From contig JAFAEO010000027.1 in NCBI GenBank assembly GCA_023423975.1, forward strand, positions 1-64,000: a DNA stretch of 64,000 bases, given 5' to 3'. The position numbers and the translations under genes are program-made. This document shows positions 53,766 to 62,640 of this stretch, piece after piece. The stretch is from Pseudomonadota bacterium (GTDB lineage Bacteria > Pseudomonadota > Gammaproteobacteria > Burkholderiales > Burkholderiaceae_B). How positions within the stretch are numbered: the stretch's first letter is position 1; the number at the start of each line of letters is the position of its first letter. A model generated the notes under the pieces. That model ran no database searches, was not told the DNA's origin, and saw nothing but the letters and a program-made list of their open reading frames with translations.

Positions 53766-54923
53766 TTACCGCTGCTGGGAAAGCAGAATATCCGCAGTCA
53801 CCTTATTGATATCTGTTTGTCCGCAGAACCCGAGCGTGATATCCAGCTCATTGCGGATAATCTGCAGGATCTTGGTGACGCCTTCTTCTCCATAGGCACC
53901 CAGGCCATACAGAAAGGCACGCCCGATCATGGTGCCTTTGGCGCCCAAAGCAATCGCACGAAGCACATCCTGCCCGGAACGTATGCCGCTGTCCAGCCAG
54001 ACTTCGGGGCCGTCGGTACCGACGGCCTGCATAATCGAAGGCAGCATGGAAATGGCAGACGGGGCACCATCAAGCTGGCGGCCGCCGTGGTTTGATACAA
54101 CAATAGCGTCGGCACCTGTTTCCTTTGCCAGCCGTGCATCTTCCGGATCCAGGATGCCCTTGAGCACCAGCTTGCCGCCCCAGCGGTTTTTGATCCACTC
54201 GATATCATTCCAGTTCAGGCTGGGATCAAACTGTTCGGCGGTCCAGGACGAAAGCGACGATAAATCATCCACACCCTTGGCGTGTCCCACAATATTGCCA
54301 AAAGTGCGGCGCTGGGTTCGGGACATTTTCCATACCCATTCCGGTTTTAATGCCAGGTTGAGCAGATTCGGGATAGTTGGCTTAGGCGGGGCAGAAAGCC
54401 CGTTCTTGATGTCTTTGTGGCGCTGGCCAAGCACCTGCAAATCCAGTGTAACCACCAGGGCCGAACAGTTTGCTGCCTTGGCGCGATCGATCAGGCGTTC
54501 GTTGAAATCCCGATCGCGCATGATATATTGCTGGAACCAGAAGGGCGCAGAGGTATGGGCGGCAATGTCTTCAATGGAGCAAATGCTCATGGTCGACAGG
54601 CAAAAGGGCACGCCAAATCTTTCTGCGGCACGGGCAGCAAGAATTTCCCCATCGGGGTGCTGCATACCTGTGGAGCCAGTAGGCGCCAGCGCGACCGGCA
54701 TGGTGACATCCTGTCCCAGCATTTTGCTGCGCAGATTGCGGTTTTCAATATTGACCGCAACACGCTGACGAAACTTGATTTTCTGGAAATCTTCCTGATT
54801 GGCGCGATAGGTGGACTCAGTCCATGCACCCGAATCGGCATAGTCGTAAAACATTTTTGGAACTTTACGCCGCGCAATGCGTTGCAGATCGTCCAGGCAG
54901 GTGATTTTGGTAAGATCAGCCAT
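53766..54923 (-). CDS. lldD: FMN-dependent L-lactate dehydrogenase
   Basis: A 385-residue FMN-dependent alpha-hydroxy acid dehydrogenase that passes electrons from L-lactate to the quinone pool. The N terminus ITCLDDLQRIARRKVPKMFYDY, ALAPTGSTGMQHPDGE and the active-site SNHGGRQLDGA are diagnostic. Related enzymes oxidise glycolate or mandelate, so the exact substrate is less certain than the family. No lldP or lldR is adjacent. Confidence 0.9.
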   Translation of the reverse strand: MADLTKITCLDDLQRIARRKVPKMFYDYADSGAWTESTYRANQEDFQKIKFRQRVAVNIENRNLRSKMLGQDVTMPVALAPTGSTGMQHPDGEILAARAAERFGVPFCLSTMSICSIEDIAAHTSAPFWFQQYIMRDRDFNERLIDRAKAANCSALVVTLDLQVLGQRHKDIKNGLSAPPKPTIPNLLNLALKPEWVWKMSRTQRRTFGNIVGHAKGVDDLSSLSSWTAEQFDPSLNWNDIEWIKNRWGGKLVLKGILDPEDARLAKETGADAIVVSNHGGRQLDGAPSAISMLPSIMQAVGTDGPEVWLDSGIRSGQDVLRAIALGAKGTMIGRAFLYGLGAYGEEGVTKILQIIRNELDITLGFCGQTDINKVTADILLSQQR

Positions 54924-54970
54924 TATTTTTTATTTCCAGGAAAACAAACAATAGCGTCAATTATACGGAT

Positions 54971-55002
54971 AAGGGTGAAGAAACCACAGTCTCTTCACCC
55001 TT
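54971..55002 (-). other. Strong hairpin between the genes at 55031 and 53766
   Basis: Perfect 11-base stem AAGGGTGAAGA / TCTTCACCCTT with a 10-base loop. The T-run on the minus strand is poor, so it may be a weak terminator for the upstream small secreted protein gene or a stabilising hairpin. Confidence 0.5.
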
Positions 55003-55030
55003 AAAATTAAAAAAACGAAAATTGCGGCGC

Positions 55031-55471
55031 TTATTCAGTTGGCCAGCGCAACACTGCCTTCTCGGTCTTGCCTTTGGCAACCGTAAATGCGTGCTTGCGG
55101 GCTTCGCCTTTGTATGTAGCAGTCAGCTCATATTTGCCATCGGGCAACTTTACATTGAGATAAGGTCCGGTGTTTGCGGCATCAAATACTTTCTTGTTGT
55201 CCTTGTCAACAATCTGCACCGCGACATCAGACAGGAAAGCCTGATCCTTGACTGCCGAAAACGTCATATGCAGGTTGTAGTCCTTCTCGGCGCTTTTCAA
55301 TTCATTTTGTTCAGCATTGCCGATGCCACCCGTAATATATTGGATCGACTCATAACTTTGCGGCTGTACCTGGGCGAATGCTGCGTTGGCGCAACCGATC
55401 GTCAGGCCCAAAGCCAGGGCAGAGGTAGCCAGAAACGTTTGAATGTGGCGGATGGAAAACTGTGTGTTCAT
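55031..55471 (-). CDS. Secreted protein with a carboxypeptidase-regulatory-like fold, function unknown
   Basis: A 146-residue protein with a signal peptide (about 1-33, ending ANAAFAQ). The mature part has the look of a small beta-sandwich: DVAVQIVDKDNKKVFDAANTGPYLNVKLPDGKYELTATYKGE resembles CarboxypepD_reg or prealbumin-like repeats in part. It is probably periplasmic. No specific function is claimed. Confidence 0.72.
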   Translation of the reverse strand: MNTQFSIRHIQTFLATSALALGLTIGCANAAFAQVQPQSYESIQYITGGIGNAEQNELKSAEKDYNLHMTFSAVKDQAFLSDVAVQIVDKDNKKVFDAANTGPYLNVKLPDGKYELTATYKGEARKHAFTVAKGKTEKAVLRWPTE

Positions 55472-55720
55472 TCTGATACTCCTTATAAAGCCACCCAGAC
55501 GCGTTTACTCTCATATGCGCATAAAAACCTGGATAGCTGAATCAGTGTAAACATAAAAATCGCGAAAATAGCCGTTTTGATGCTGGTTGAAATATTTTTG
55601 GCGCCGCAAAATATCCGGAACGCCAGCGGTTCTGACGACATCCAATGCTATGAACAGAACTGTTGCGATCAGGCGTGCTGTCAATTCGTTCTGTCATAAC
55701 CATACATTAAAGGACGCAAA

Positions 55721-56242
55721 ATGAAATCAACATATATGGGATGGATTCTGTTAGCGGCATTGTCTGGTTGCGCCTCGGCTGCAACGGATACTGGCCCCAC
55801 AGACGCGCAAATTGCTGCCATTGTTGTCACTGCCAATCAGGTTGATGTAGATGCAGGCAAACTGGCTGCTGCTACATCCCGTTCAAAGGATGTGCGTTCG
55901 TTTGCGAATTTGATGGTGACCGACCATAATGCGGTCAATCGTTCGGCCACGGCATTGGTGCAGAAATTGAACGTCAAGCCGCAAACCAATCAGATCAGCG
56001 GGCAATTGCAATCGGCCGGCGACGCTAATCTGGCAAAGCTCAAAACGTTGAAGGGTGCGGCGTTTGACAAGGCTTATGTCGATAACGAGGTGACCTATCA
56101 TGAGGCAGTGATCGATGCCCTGGATAAAACCCTGATTCCCAGTGCAGATAATGCCGAGTTGAAAGCGCTGTTGATCAAAGTGCGGCCTGCTTTTGTCGCG
56201 CATTTGACGCACGCACAACATCTTCAGAGTCAGTTGAAATAA
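55721..56242 (+). CDS. DUF4142 (ferritin-like) secreted protein
   Basis: A 173-residue predicted envelope protein with a signal sequence and a possible lipobox LSGCAS (Cys17). The body matches DUF4142: VDVDAGKLAAATSRSKDVRSFANLMVTDHNAVN and DKAYVDNEVTYHEAVIDALD. This family folds as a four-helix bundle related to ferritin-like proteins, but its role is unknown. It overlaps the cupredoxin start by one base (TAATG). Confidence 0.85.
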   Translation: MKSTYMGWILLAALSGCASAATDTGPTDAQIAAIVVTANQVDVDAGKLAAATSRSKDVRSFANLMVTDHNAVNRSATALVQKLNVKPQTNQISGQLQSAGDANLAKLKTLKGAAFDKAYVDNEVTYHEAVIDALDKTLIPSADNAELKALLIKVRPAFVAHLTHAQHLQSQLK

Positions 56243-56640
56243 TGAACGGCCGACCAGGCATGACCGGTGCCGGTGCGAGCAGCAAGCCCGGCGCGCGGTT
56301 AACTGAATGGGCGACGGCATTGCTGCTAGGGTGCCTGCTGCAGGTGCCGCTGGCCCATAGTGCGAATAAAGAGCTAACAGTGGCGCCGGCAGTGCATGTC
56401 GTGACCATGCAGAATATGCAGTTTGTACCGTCAACGCTGATGGTCCGGCCTGGCGACAAAGTGACGTGGATTAATAAAGATCTCGTACCGCACACGGCCA
56501 GCGCCACGGGTTCGCAATTTGATTCGGGCAATATCGCGGCTGGCGCATCCTGGACGTATACTGTCAAAAAGACGGGTACGCTCGGCTATGTTTGCCGATA
56601 CCATTCTGGAATGCAGGCGACGCTGAAAGCTTCACGCTGA
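56242..56640 (+). CDS. Cupredoxin (plastocyanin/azurin-like) protein
   Basis: A 132-residue periplasmic blue copper protein. A signal sequence ends near residue 41 (AHSANKE). Type 1 copper ligands are visible: His84 (VPHTAS), Cys118, His121 and Met124 (CRYHSGM). The MQFVPSTLMVRPGDKVTWINKD strand pair is typical. It is translationally coupled to the DUF4142 gene and 31 bases before a sigma factor gene. It may be an electron carrier or a copper sensor/scavenger. Confidence 0.9.
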   Translation: MNGRPGMTGAGASSKPGARLTEWATALLLGCLLQVPLAHSANKELTVAPAVHVVTMQNMQFVPSTLMVRPGDKVTWINKDLVPHTASATGSQFDSGNIAAGASWTYTVKKTGTLGYVCRYHSGMQATLKASR

Positions 56641-56671
56641 AGGCTCAATAAGAACATGCAGGAGACACAAG

Positions 56672-57382
56672 ATGGCACAGGAAGTACTGGCAACCGCTGG
56701 TTCTGAGACCCACGAAGACTTTGTATTGGCGCGGCAGATCGCAGGCGGCGATATGGCGGCGCTGGAGCTGTTGATGCGCCGCCACAATCGGCGGCTGTAC
56801 AGGCTGGCACGGGCGACGTTGCACAATGATGAGCAGGCCGAGGAGGCACTGCAGGACACCTATTTTTCTGCGTATCGTGGCATAGCCCATTTTCGCGGTG
56901 ATGCATCGCTTTTCACCTGGCTTTCCCGCATGTTGCTGAATGAGTGTTTTGCCCGGCTGCGAAAGACGCAACGACGCGGCAGACTATTTTCAGTGGCCGA
57001 CAATATCGAAACCGAGACGCATGCAATGTTGATCACCGACAGCAATCCGCCTTACCACGAAGCGACGCGCAGGCAGTTGCGCGCACTGCTGGAAGCGCGA
57101 TTGGACCAGTTGCCGGAATCATTTCGCACTGTATTTGTCTTGCGTTCGGTCGAGGAAATGTCTGTAGAAGAGACGGCGCTATGCCTTGGCATTCCGGAGG
57201 CGACGGTGCGCAGCCGGCATTATCGTGCCAACGCGATGTTGCGTAAATTGCTGGCGCGTGACCTGGACCTGACTGCGCGTGATATGTTTGAATTTGACGG
57301 CGACAACTGCGACCGCATCGTCGCTTGTGTGCTGCAGCGGGTGCAGCAGGTTCAGGGCAACAAAAAAGGACTTGCAAGATAA
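56672..57382 (+). CDS. ECF-type RNA polymerase sigma factor
   Basis: A 236-residue sigma-70 family protein. Region 2 spans about 30-95, with NRRLYRLARATLHNDEQAEE and the promoter-melting stretch AHFRGDASLFTWLSRMLLNE; region 4 spans about 140-195 (LPESFRTVFVLRSVEEMS, EATVRSRHYRANAML). It is the last gene of the DUF4142-cupredoxin-sigma operon. No anti-sigma gene is adjacent. The C-terminal ~45 residues extend beyond region 4. The last codons overlap the hairpin that ends the convergent tRNA gene. Confidence 0.9.
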   Translation: MAQEVLATAGSETHEDFVLARQIAGGDMAALELLMRRHNRRLYRLARATLHNDEQAEEALQDTYFSAYRGIAHFRGDASLFTWLSRMLLNECFARLRKTQRRGRLFSVADNIETETHAMLITDSNPPYHEATRRQLRALLEARLDQLPESFRTVFVLRSVEEMSVEETALCLGIPEATVRSRHYRANAMLRKLLARDLDLTARDMFEFDGDNCDRIVACVLQRVQQVQGNKKGLAR

Positions 57383-57396
57383 TCTTGTAAGTCCTT
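57362..57396 (-). terminator. Terminator of tRNA-Pro, overlapping the sigma factor 3' end
   Basis: A stem of about 14 pairs, AAGGACTTGCAAGA / TCTTGTAAGTCCTT (one G-U on one strand), with six T residues after it on the minus strand. It includes the final codons and stop of the sigma factor gene. Confidence 0.82.
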
Positions 57397-57404
57397 GATT
57401 TTGT

Positions 57405-57802
<398 letters not shown>

Positions 57803-58153
57803 CTAAACCGCGGCACCGTCATATTTTTGCAGTACCAAAGCGTCCAGGTCTGCCCGCGGTACGCTGCGCAAATTGACCGCGTAGGTTTGTGTGCCATCCG
57901 GCTGTCGCCCCGTTGAAAACGATTGCACACCACAGTTTTGACAGAACAGGTGCTGGATTTTGTGTTTATTGAACTCATAAGTCTTTAGCTGATCACTGCC
58001 GCTATTTAACTCGAACTGGTCGGCGGCAACGAAGGTCAGTAGCGAACCGGTGCGTCTGCAAATGGAGCAGTTGCAACTAATTGCCTGGCTGGGTATTTCA
58101 GCATTGACCGTAAAAGTGACTGTGCCGCAATGGCAGCTTCCCTGATATGACAT
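57803..58153 (-). CDS. GFA / CENP-V fold zinc protein
   Basis: A 116-residue protein of the glutathione-dependent formaldehyde-activating (GFA) family. Zinc-binding Cys are Cys7 and Cys9 (CHCG), Cys27, Cys29 and Cys32 (CNCSIC), and Cys71 and Cys74 (CQNC). The fold is clear, but many members do not act on formaldehyde, so the substrate is unknown. No adhI-type formaldehyde dehydrogenase is adjacent. Confidence 0.9.
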   Translation of the reverse strand: MSYQGSCHCGTVTFTVNAEIPSQAISCNCSICRRTGSLLTFVAADQFELNSGSDQLKTYEFNKHKIQHLFCQNCGVQSFSTGRQPDGTQTYAVNLRSVPRADLDALVLQKYDGAAV

Positions 58154-58233
58154 TGATCGCTCCTTGTATATTGCAACCGTTGGCTTTGGCAGACTGCATG
58201 GTTTAGTGCATTCAGCCTGCCTGGCCTGCGGGG

Positions 58234-58650
58234 TCAGGAGCCGATGCGACGCTGCAGTTGTTCATAAGCTCGTTCAGCGGCTCTTTGTCTGGCCGGCGTC
58301 GTCGGGGCCAGATAATACGAAGAGAAACTGGAATGGTATCGTTTTAACACGGGGCGGGTGCGCTTGTCAGCATTGTCATATGCCTGCTTGTAGTCTCGCT
58401 CCCAATTGCGATTGATCACCCGATAGCAGCGCGTTCCTTTCTCGTAGGATTCATGTGTCATGACTTCGCAGCGGCTTACCGAAGCGGGTGGGTATTTATC
58501 GGCGAAGGCTGCTGCCGTTGCTGTTATGCCTTTGTCCGATTCCAGCTCTTGTGCCGTGAACTCAGCATAGGGATCCGTCTGGGTAAACGAGCAGGCTGCC
58601 AACAACATTAAGGTTGTGATAACGGCTGTTTTTTTCACTAATGAAGTCAT
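58234..58650 (-). CDS. Putative lipoprotein, function unknown
   Basis: A 138-residue protein with an AGGAAA ribosome site and a lipobox LLAACS (Cys20). The mature part has two Cys (in SRCEVM and TRCYRV) that may form a disulfide. It is rich in Tyr and Arg towards the C terminus (RYHSSFSSYYLAP). Not recognised; it stands alone. Confidence 0.65.
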   Translation of the reverse strand: MTSLVKKTAVITTLMLLAACSFTQTDPYAEFTAQELESDKGITATAAAFADKYPPASVSRCEVMTHESYEKGTRCYRVINRNWERDYKQAYDNADKRTRPVLKRYHSSFSSYYLAPTTPARQRAAERAYEQLQRRIGS

Positions 58651-59074
58651 GTTCGAATTTTCCTGAAGCAAAAAACGTTAGCTAGAGAGGGGGGAACTCG
58701 CCTGCGCAAAAGTATATACAATTTTAGAATTGATACAAAGAGAAATATTAAGAATGATATTTGGCCGCTGTCCGGCGTGTCAGCAACCAGGCACAGGCAG
58801 TAATCTATGATTGAAATTAAAGCAGAACCTCGAAAAAGAAGTCGCCAAAACGCGTGGAAACAGGGGAAACAGCCAGGCAGTCAGTAGCAGGGATGGCACA
58901 GGAGTATAAGTCAAAGAGTTATCAGAAAAAGCGAACACATAAAAATAGCCACCAATGGATGCCACTGGCGGCTATTGCAGAACTAACAAGGCAAATGCAA
59001 CAACTGCTGCAGCAATCGTGCCTGGCCCCTGGCAACTGAATCCCCCTGTTCTTTGCAGGAAAATACGTTACCTG
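58651..59074. other. Intergenic region upstream of the lipoprotein gene
   Basis: About 420 bases. Short open frames here lack ribosome sites and coding character. The right part holds the YceI terminator (58939-58976). Confidence 0.5.
58939..58976 (-). terminator. Terminator downstream of the YceI gene
   Basis: 11-base stem AATAGCCACCA / TGGCGGCTATT with one wobble pair, followed by five T residues on the minus strand. Confidence 0.72.
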
Positions 59075-59659
59075 TTATTTGACGATGGCTTCGATCTGAA
59101 CCAGTATTTTTACTTCGTCGGGAATACCCATGTCGATGCCCCAGTTCATGCCCCAATCCGAGCGTTTGATCGTGGTCTCGAAATCGCCGCCGCAGATGTT
59201 CTTTTTCAGCACGGGCTGGAAATAGCAGTTGTAATTGGTATTTTGGAGCATAACCGGATGTGTCTGACCCAGCAGGGTCAGGTCGCCGCCTACCGTGGCC
59301 AGTTTGTCATTCTTGTATTCAAACGATTTCCCTGCAAAGGTGATTTCCGGATATTTTTCGGCGTTGAAAAAATCAGCGGATTTCAAATGATCATCAAAGT
59401 CCTTGGTGCCGGAGTTGACTGATCCGGCTTTTATTTTGATATCGGCGCTTCCCTTGTTTTGCTTGGCATCGGCGGCAATGGTGCCCTGGACATCATCAAA
59501 GCGAATGCGCAGTGTCGATGTTTTAAAATGCATCACCTCCACGGTCACAAATGTGTGGGTCGGTTCTACTTCGTAGTTTGCCGTTTCAGCATGGGCCGTG
59601 CTGACCATACCGCCGAGCAGGGCTGCAGAAAGGGCGGCGTTACGTAATACAGAGATCAT
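59075..59659 (-). CDS. YceI family periplasmic lipid-binding protein
   Basis: A 194-residue lipocalin-like beta-barrel protein with a signal peptide (about 1-24, ending AHAE). The family core is YEVEPTHTFVTVEVMHFKTSTLRIRFDDVQG, then DDHLKSADFFNAEKYPEITF. YceI proteins bind isoprenoid lipids; the biological role is not settled. Two Cys (NYNCYF and KNICGG) may pair. The upstream region carries a palindrome. Confidence 0.93.
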   Translation of the reverse strand: MISVLRNAALSAALLGGMVSTAHAETANYEVEPTHTFVTVEVMHFKTSTLRIRFDDVQGTIAADAKQNKGSADIKIKAGSVNSGTKDFDDHLKSADFFNAEKYPEITFAGKSFEYKNDKLATVGGDLTLLGQTHPVMLQNTNYNCYFQPVLKKNICGGDFETTIKRSDWGMNWGIDMGIPDEVKILVQIEAIVK

Positions 59660-60068
59660 TCAATATACTCCCGAAAAAATAATGGCAAGGCAACGGTCTG
59701 ATGCCTGGCTCGCAAATCATTTTGATAATTTATCATGAATCTATTCAGTATTCTGTAAGTAAAGGCGTGTCTACGGCATTCATTATCCCGGCCCTGATGT
59801 AAAACAAAAACATAATTCCTAACCAAGCCCGAAAGGCGGTGCTGAGCACGCAGCCAGCTCGGTGCGCAGCCTTCGATGCAAAGGCAGAACAAGGCCTGTT
59901 TTATGGCACAATGCCTTGTTTGCCCGGTATGGCAGGCCGATTGGCCGTTTGGGCAAGTGTCGGCACACTCGAGTTGTTTTATCGTATGTGGGTTACACGA
60001 GAACAAACATAACATTTGTTGGGCCGGCGCCAGACAAGCAGCATATGTAATCTAAGGGAATCGAATCA
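59660..60068. other. Divergent intergenic region between yceI and the methyltransferase gene
   Basis: 409 bases with no convincing gene. It contains the TGATAA-T-TTATCA palindrome at 59723-59735. A GGGAA ribosome site for the methyltransferase gene lies at the right end. Confidence 0.5.
59723..59735. promoter_or_regulatory. Palindrome upstream of yceI
   Basis: TGATAATTTATCA, a perfect 13-base palindrome 64-76 bases before the yceI ATG; a candidate operator. Confidence 0.4.
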
Positions 60069-61235
60069 ATGAATACCGACCAGACCGAGAACAGCACTCA
60101 GGGGTTGAGCCAGATCCTGCCTGATGGCGAGCAAGCGGCTGTCTGGCATTCAGAAGCCGGCTTCGCTGCGCCCGCCTCTGTGGAGGATGCTGACGATACG
60201 ATGCGGGCCGATCAGGCCCTGAAAAAAATGCGTAATGGCATTGGCTTGCTTTGGCGCGGTGACTTCCAGAATGGCAGGCAACTGCTGCAAGCCTTGGGGC
60301 GGCGGCTGGATCGAAAGACCAAAGCCACAGCCGATCTTGATACCGAGCCAATGGCGGCTCGCTTTCACCGGTACCGGATGCAGCAGGCGCAGCGGGCACG
60401 TTTGCTTGGTCTGTTACTGATCCGCCTCGAATCTGACAATACGATTGCACTGCGCAGGGCACCTGCCTGGGAGGCTGCGCTGTTACAGGTGTACGGGGCT
60501 GCGCATCCGCCCATGCTGGTATCGTTAAGAGAATTGCTGGGTGTCGTCGGTGCGTATGAGTGGCGTCGTAAAGGGGTACCCATCAGCAACTGTGATTTTC
60601 GGATTCATCCGCACTATGGTGTATTTTCACCCTCGCGCGCCGAGTATCTTGCCTTGCTTATGCAAGCGCCTTTGCCGGAAAACTGCCGCAGTGCATTCGA
60701 TATCGGCACAGGCACGGGTGTGCTGTCTGTCTTGCTGGCCAAACGAGGCATTGCGCGGATCATTGCTACCGACTCGTCACCGCGGGCCGTGGGCTGTGCG
60801 CAAGATAATGTGCACAGGTTAGGGTTGAATGATCAGGTGGAAGTACGGGAAGCCGAATTTTTCCCTGAGGGCAGGGCCGATCTGCTGGTGTGCAATCCGC
60901 CCTGGTTACCAGGCAAGGTTACATCGTCGCTTGATGCGGCCGTCTATGACCCCAACGAACAGATGCTCAAAGGCTTTTTGCAAAAAGCCCGCCAACATCT
61001 GGCGCCAGGCGGTCAGATCTGGCTGATCATGTCCGACCTGGCTCAATTGCTGGGTTTGCGTGCAGAGCATGCGTTGGTGCAGCTGTTTAGTGATAATGGG
61101 TTGCGCGTGCTTGCCGTTTATGAGGCCAAGCCAACCCACGCCCGTGCCGGTGATCGTTCAGATCCATTGCATGAGGCACGCGCGCAAGAGACAACATCGC
61201 TCTGGTGTCTGGTGCCTATTGACACTGAAAATTGA
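60069..61235 (+). CDS. Class I SAM-dependent methyltransferase (small methyltransferase/HemK-like domain)
   Basis: A 388-residue enzyme. The C-terminal half has the SAM-binding motif I FDIGTGTGVLSVLLAKRG (about 213-230), the acidic IIATDSSPRAVG, and the NPPW motif (VCNPPWLPGK) typical of enzymes that methylate amide or ring nitrogens in RNA or protein. The N-terminal ~190 residues are poorly conserved and could bind the substrate. The target is not predictable from sequence. The 3' end overlaps the convergent lipoprotein gene by 20 bases. Confidence 0.85.
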   Translation: MNTDQTENSTQGLSQILPDGEQAAVWHSEAGFAAPASVEDADDTMRADQALKKMRNGIGLLWRGDFQNGRQLLQALGRRLDRKTKATADLDTEPMAARFHRYRMQQAQRARLLGLLLIRLESDNTIALRRAPAWEAALLQVYGAAHPPMLVSLRELLGVVGAYEWRRKGVPISNCDFRIHPHYGVFSPSRAEYLALLMQAPLPENCRSAFDIGTGTGVLSVLLAKRGIARIIATDSSPRAVGCAQDNVHRLGLNDQVEVREAEFFPEGRADLLVCNPPWLPGKVTSSLDAAVYDPNEQMLKGFLQKARQHLAPGGQIWLIMSDLAQLLGLRAEHALVQLFSDNGLRVLAVYEAKPTHARAGDRSDPLHEARAQETTSLWCLVPIDTEN

Positions 61236-61470
61236 TGAAGTAAGTGTCTTCCGGCGTACCAGTACCAGTGGGATTGTGTTGTGAAATATTGACAGGTTTC
61301 TGATAGCCGCAGGTTTTTTGAGCCGTCTGCATGCACATTTCCCAGTTCGGTGGCGTTTTCGCATCGGGTGAACATTTGACGCCATAATTGCCGCGATCTG
61401 TCACGTCAAGCCCACTGGATGCACACCCGGCCAGCACGATAGGGACAAGAATCAATAGCAGTTTTTTCAT
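61216..61470 (-). CDS. Small lipoprotein, function unknown
   Basis: An 84-residue predicted lipoprotein with lipobox VLAGCASS (Cys16). The mature part has four further Cys that may form two disulfides. It runs convergent to, and overlaps, the methyltransferase gene. Not recognised. Confidence 0.72.
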   Translation of the reverse strand: MKKLLLILVPIVLAGCASSGLDVTDRGNYGVKCSPDAKTPPNWEMCMQTAQKTCGYQKPVNISQHNPTGTGTPEDTYFINFQCQ

Positions 61471-61727
61471 TCACGAACTCCTGTTGGGGCTGTATTGTCT
61501 AGTGGCTGTATTGTATCGGATTATTAATCACGCACTTTTATTTTAATTAAATTCAGTTATAGTAGTAGAAGAATATCCTGTAACGTATTGAATTGAACGT
61601 ATGTATTTTCTCCATTGCGGGAAGTGATATGTTTGATTTGTATGCATTCCGTTACATTCAAGTGTGATTCTGTTGTTATGATGAGAGTCGTATAAGTTTT
61701 GTTTATGTCTTTTAAAGGGGTACTTCT

Positions 61728-62156
61728 ATGAAAAAATTTCTCGTTCCCGCTATGATCGTTCTCGCAACTGCAGCAACAGTAAACGTAAACGCTGCTACGC
61801 CATCTGACAATCTGTCCCGGCATGCGCTGGGCGAGGCAAAGGATACCCGTTCGGCCTGGGCCAAATCTCAGGATATGTATGTTGAGCCAACACTGCGTAT
61901 GACAGAGACAACGGTACCTGTTACGCCGGGTCAGGCTCAGCAACAAAACTTACCTGTTGAGGCAGTGCCAGCGGGCACTGTTCCACCAACAGGTACGAGC
62001 ACGACAACCGTGTATGGTCCTGACGGCCAACCTATTTCCCAGCCTGCGCAACCAATGCCGCAATCTGGTCAGTCAGCTGCACCGGGCCAGCCAGTGCCAA
62101 TGCAGCAGGGCACCAATGGTGCGCCTGTTCAGGATCTGTCTCGTCCGCAGCCCTGA
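61728..62156 (+). CDS. Secreted Pro/Gln/Thr-rich protein, function unknown
   Basis: A 142-residue protein with a clear signal peptide (about 1-22, VNVNAAT). The mature part is low complexity, rich in Pro, Gln, Thr and Gly, and looks disordered. An AAAGGGG ribosome site precedes the ATG, and a strong terminator follows about 120 bases later. Not recognised. Confidence 0.7.
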   Translation: MKKFLVPAMIVLATAATVNVNAATPSDNLSRHALGEAKDTRSAWAKSQDMYVEPTLRMTETTVPVTPGQAQQQNLPVEAVPAGTVPPTGTSTTTVYGPDGQPISQPAQPMPQSGQSAAPGQPVPMQQGTNGAPVQDLSRPQP

Positions 62157-62640
62157 TCGCTTGCCGCTTGGCGGTATAACGCTGCCTGGCCGTGGGTGTG
62201 ATCAGCAGGCATAAATAGCGCGCATTATTACGCCGTTGTTGTTTATGCCATTATGCGGATCCGCCTGTTGGCTCTACGAAAACCGATAACGTTGCTGCGT
62301 TATCGGTTTTTTTATTCATCACGGGTTCGGTGACGTGCTGGGCACGCGTGCGGCTTGCAGCAGGCGCGTCAACTGCGGACCTGCGTTGGCTATGGGTAGC
62401 GGTGGCGGGTGCGACCAACAATTAAAAAAAACAGAGTGGCTGTGCCCGGCGGGCAGTGGGGTCTATTGAGTCACCTATTGAGGAGCGGCATTGCGATGTT
62501 GGCAACGGTGGTTGATTTAAACACCGTGCATGCGAAGCGGCTGGTAAATACACGAGGATAATAACGGCCGCTTAACCCTCCGTTTATGGTGTGTTTTCAT
62601 TAATCTGGTGGCATTTGCTTGTTATCAAGGCAGACACCGA
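62157..62640. other. Intergenic region before the helicase gene
   Basis: 484 bases. It holds the terminator at 62281-62313. A 21-codon frame at 62495 is too short to support. The remainder shows nothing recognisable. Confidence 0.5.
62281..62313 (+). terminator. Intrinsic terminator downstream of the secreted protein gene
   Basis: Perfect 10-base stem AACCGATAAC / GTTATCGGTT with an 8-base loop and seven T residues. Confidence 0.88.

Noticed and set aside
58854..59422. Overlapping plus-strand frames antisense to yceI and upstream
   Set aside because: No ribosome sites or recognisable domains; the YceI gene and its terminator explain the region.
62495..62560. 21-codon frame before the helicase gene
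   Set aside because: Too short and poorly spaced from a GAGG to support without conservation data.
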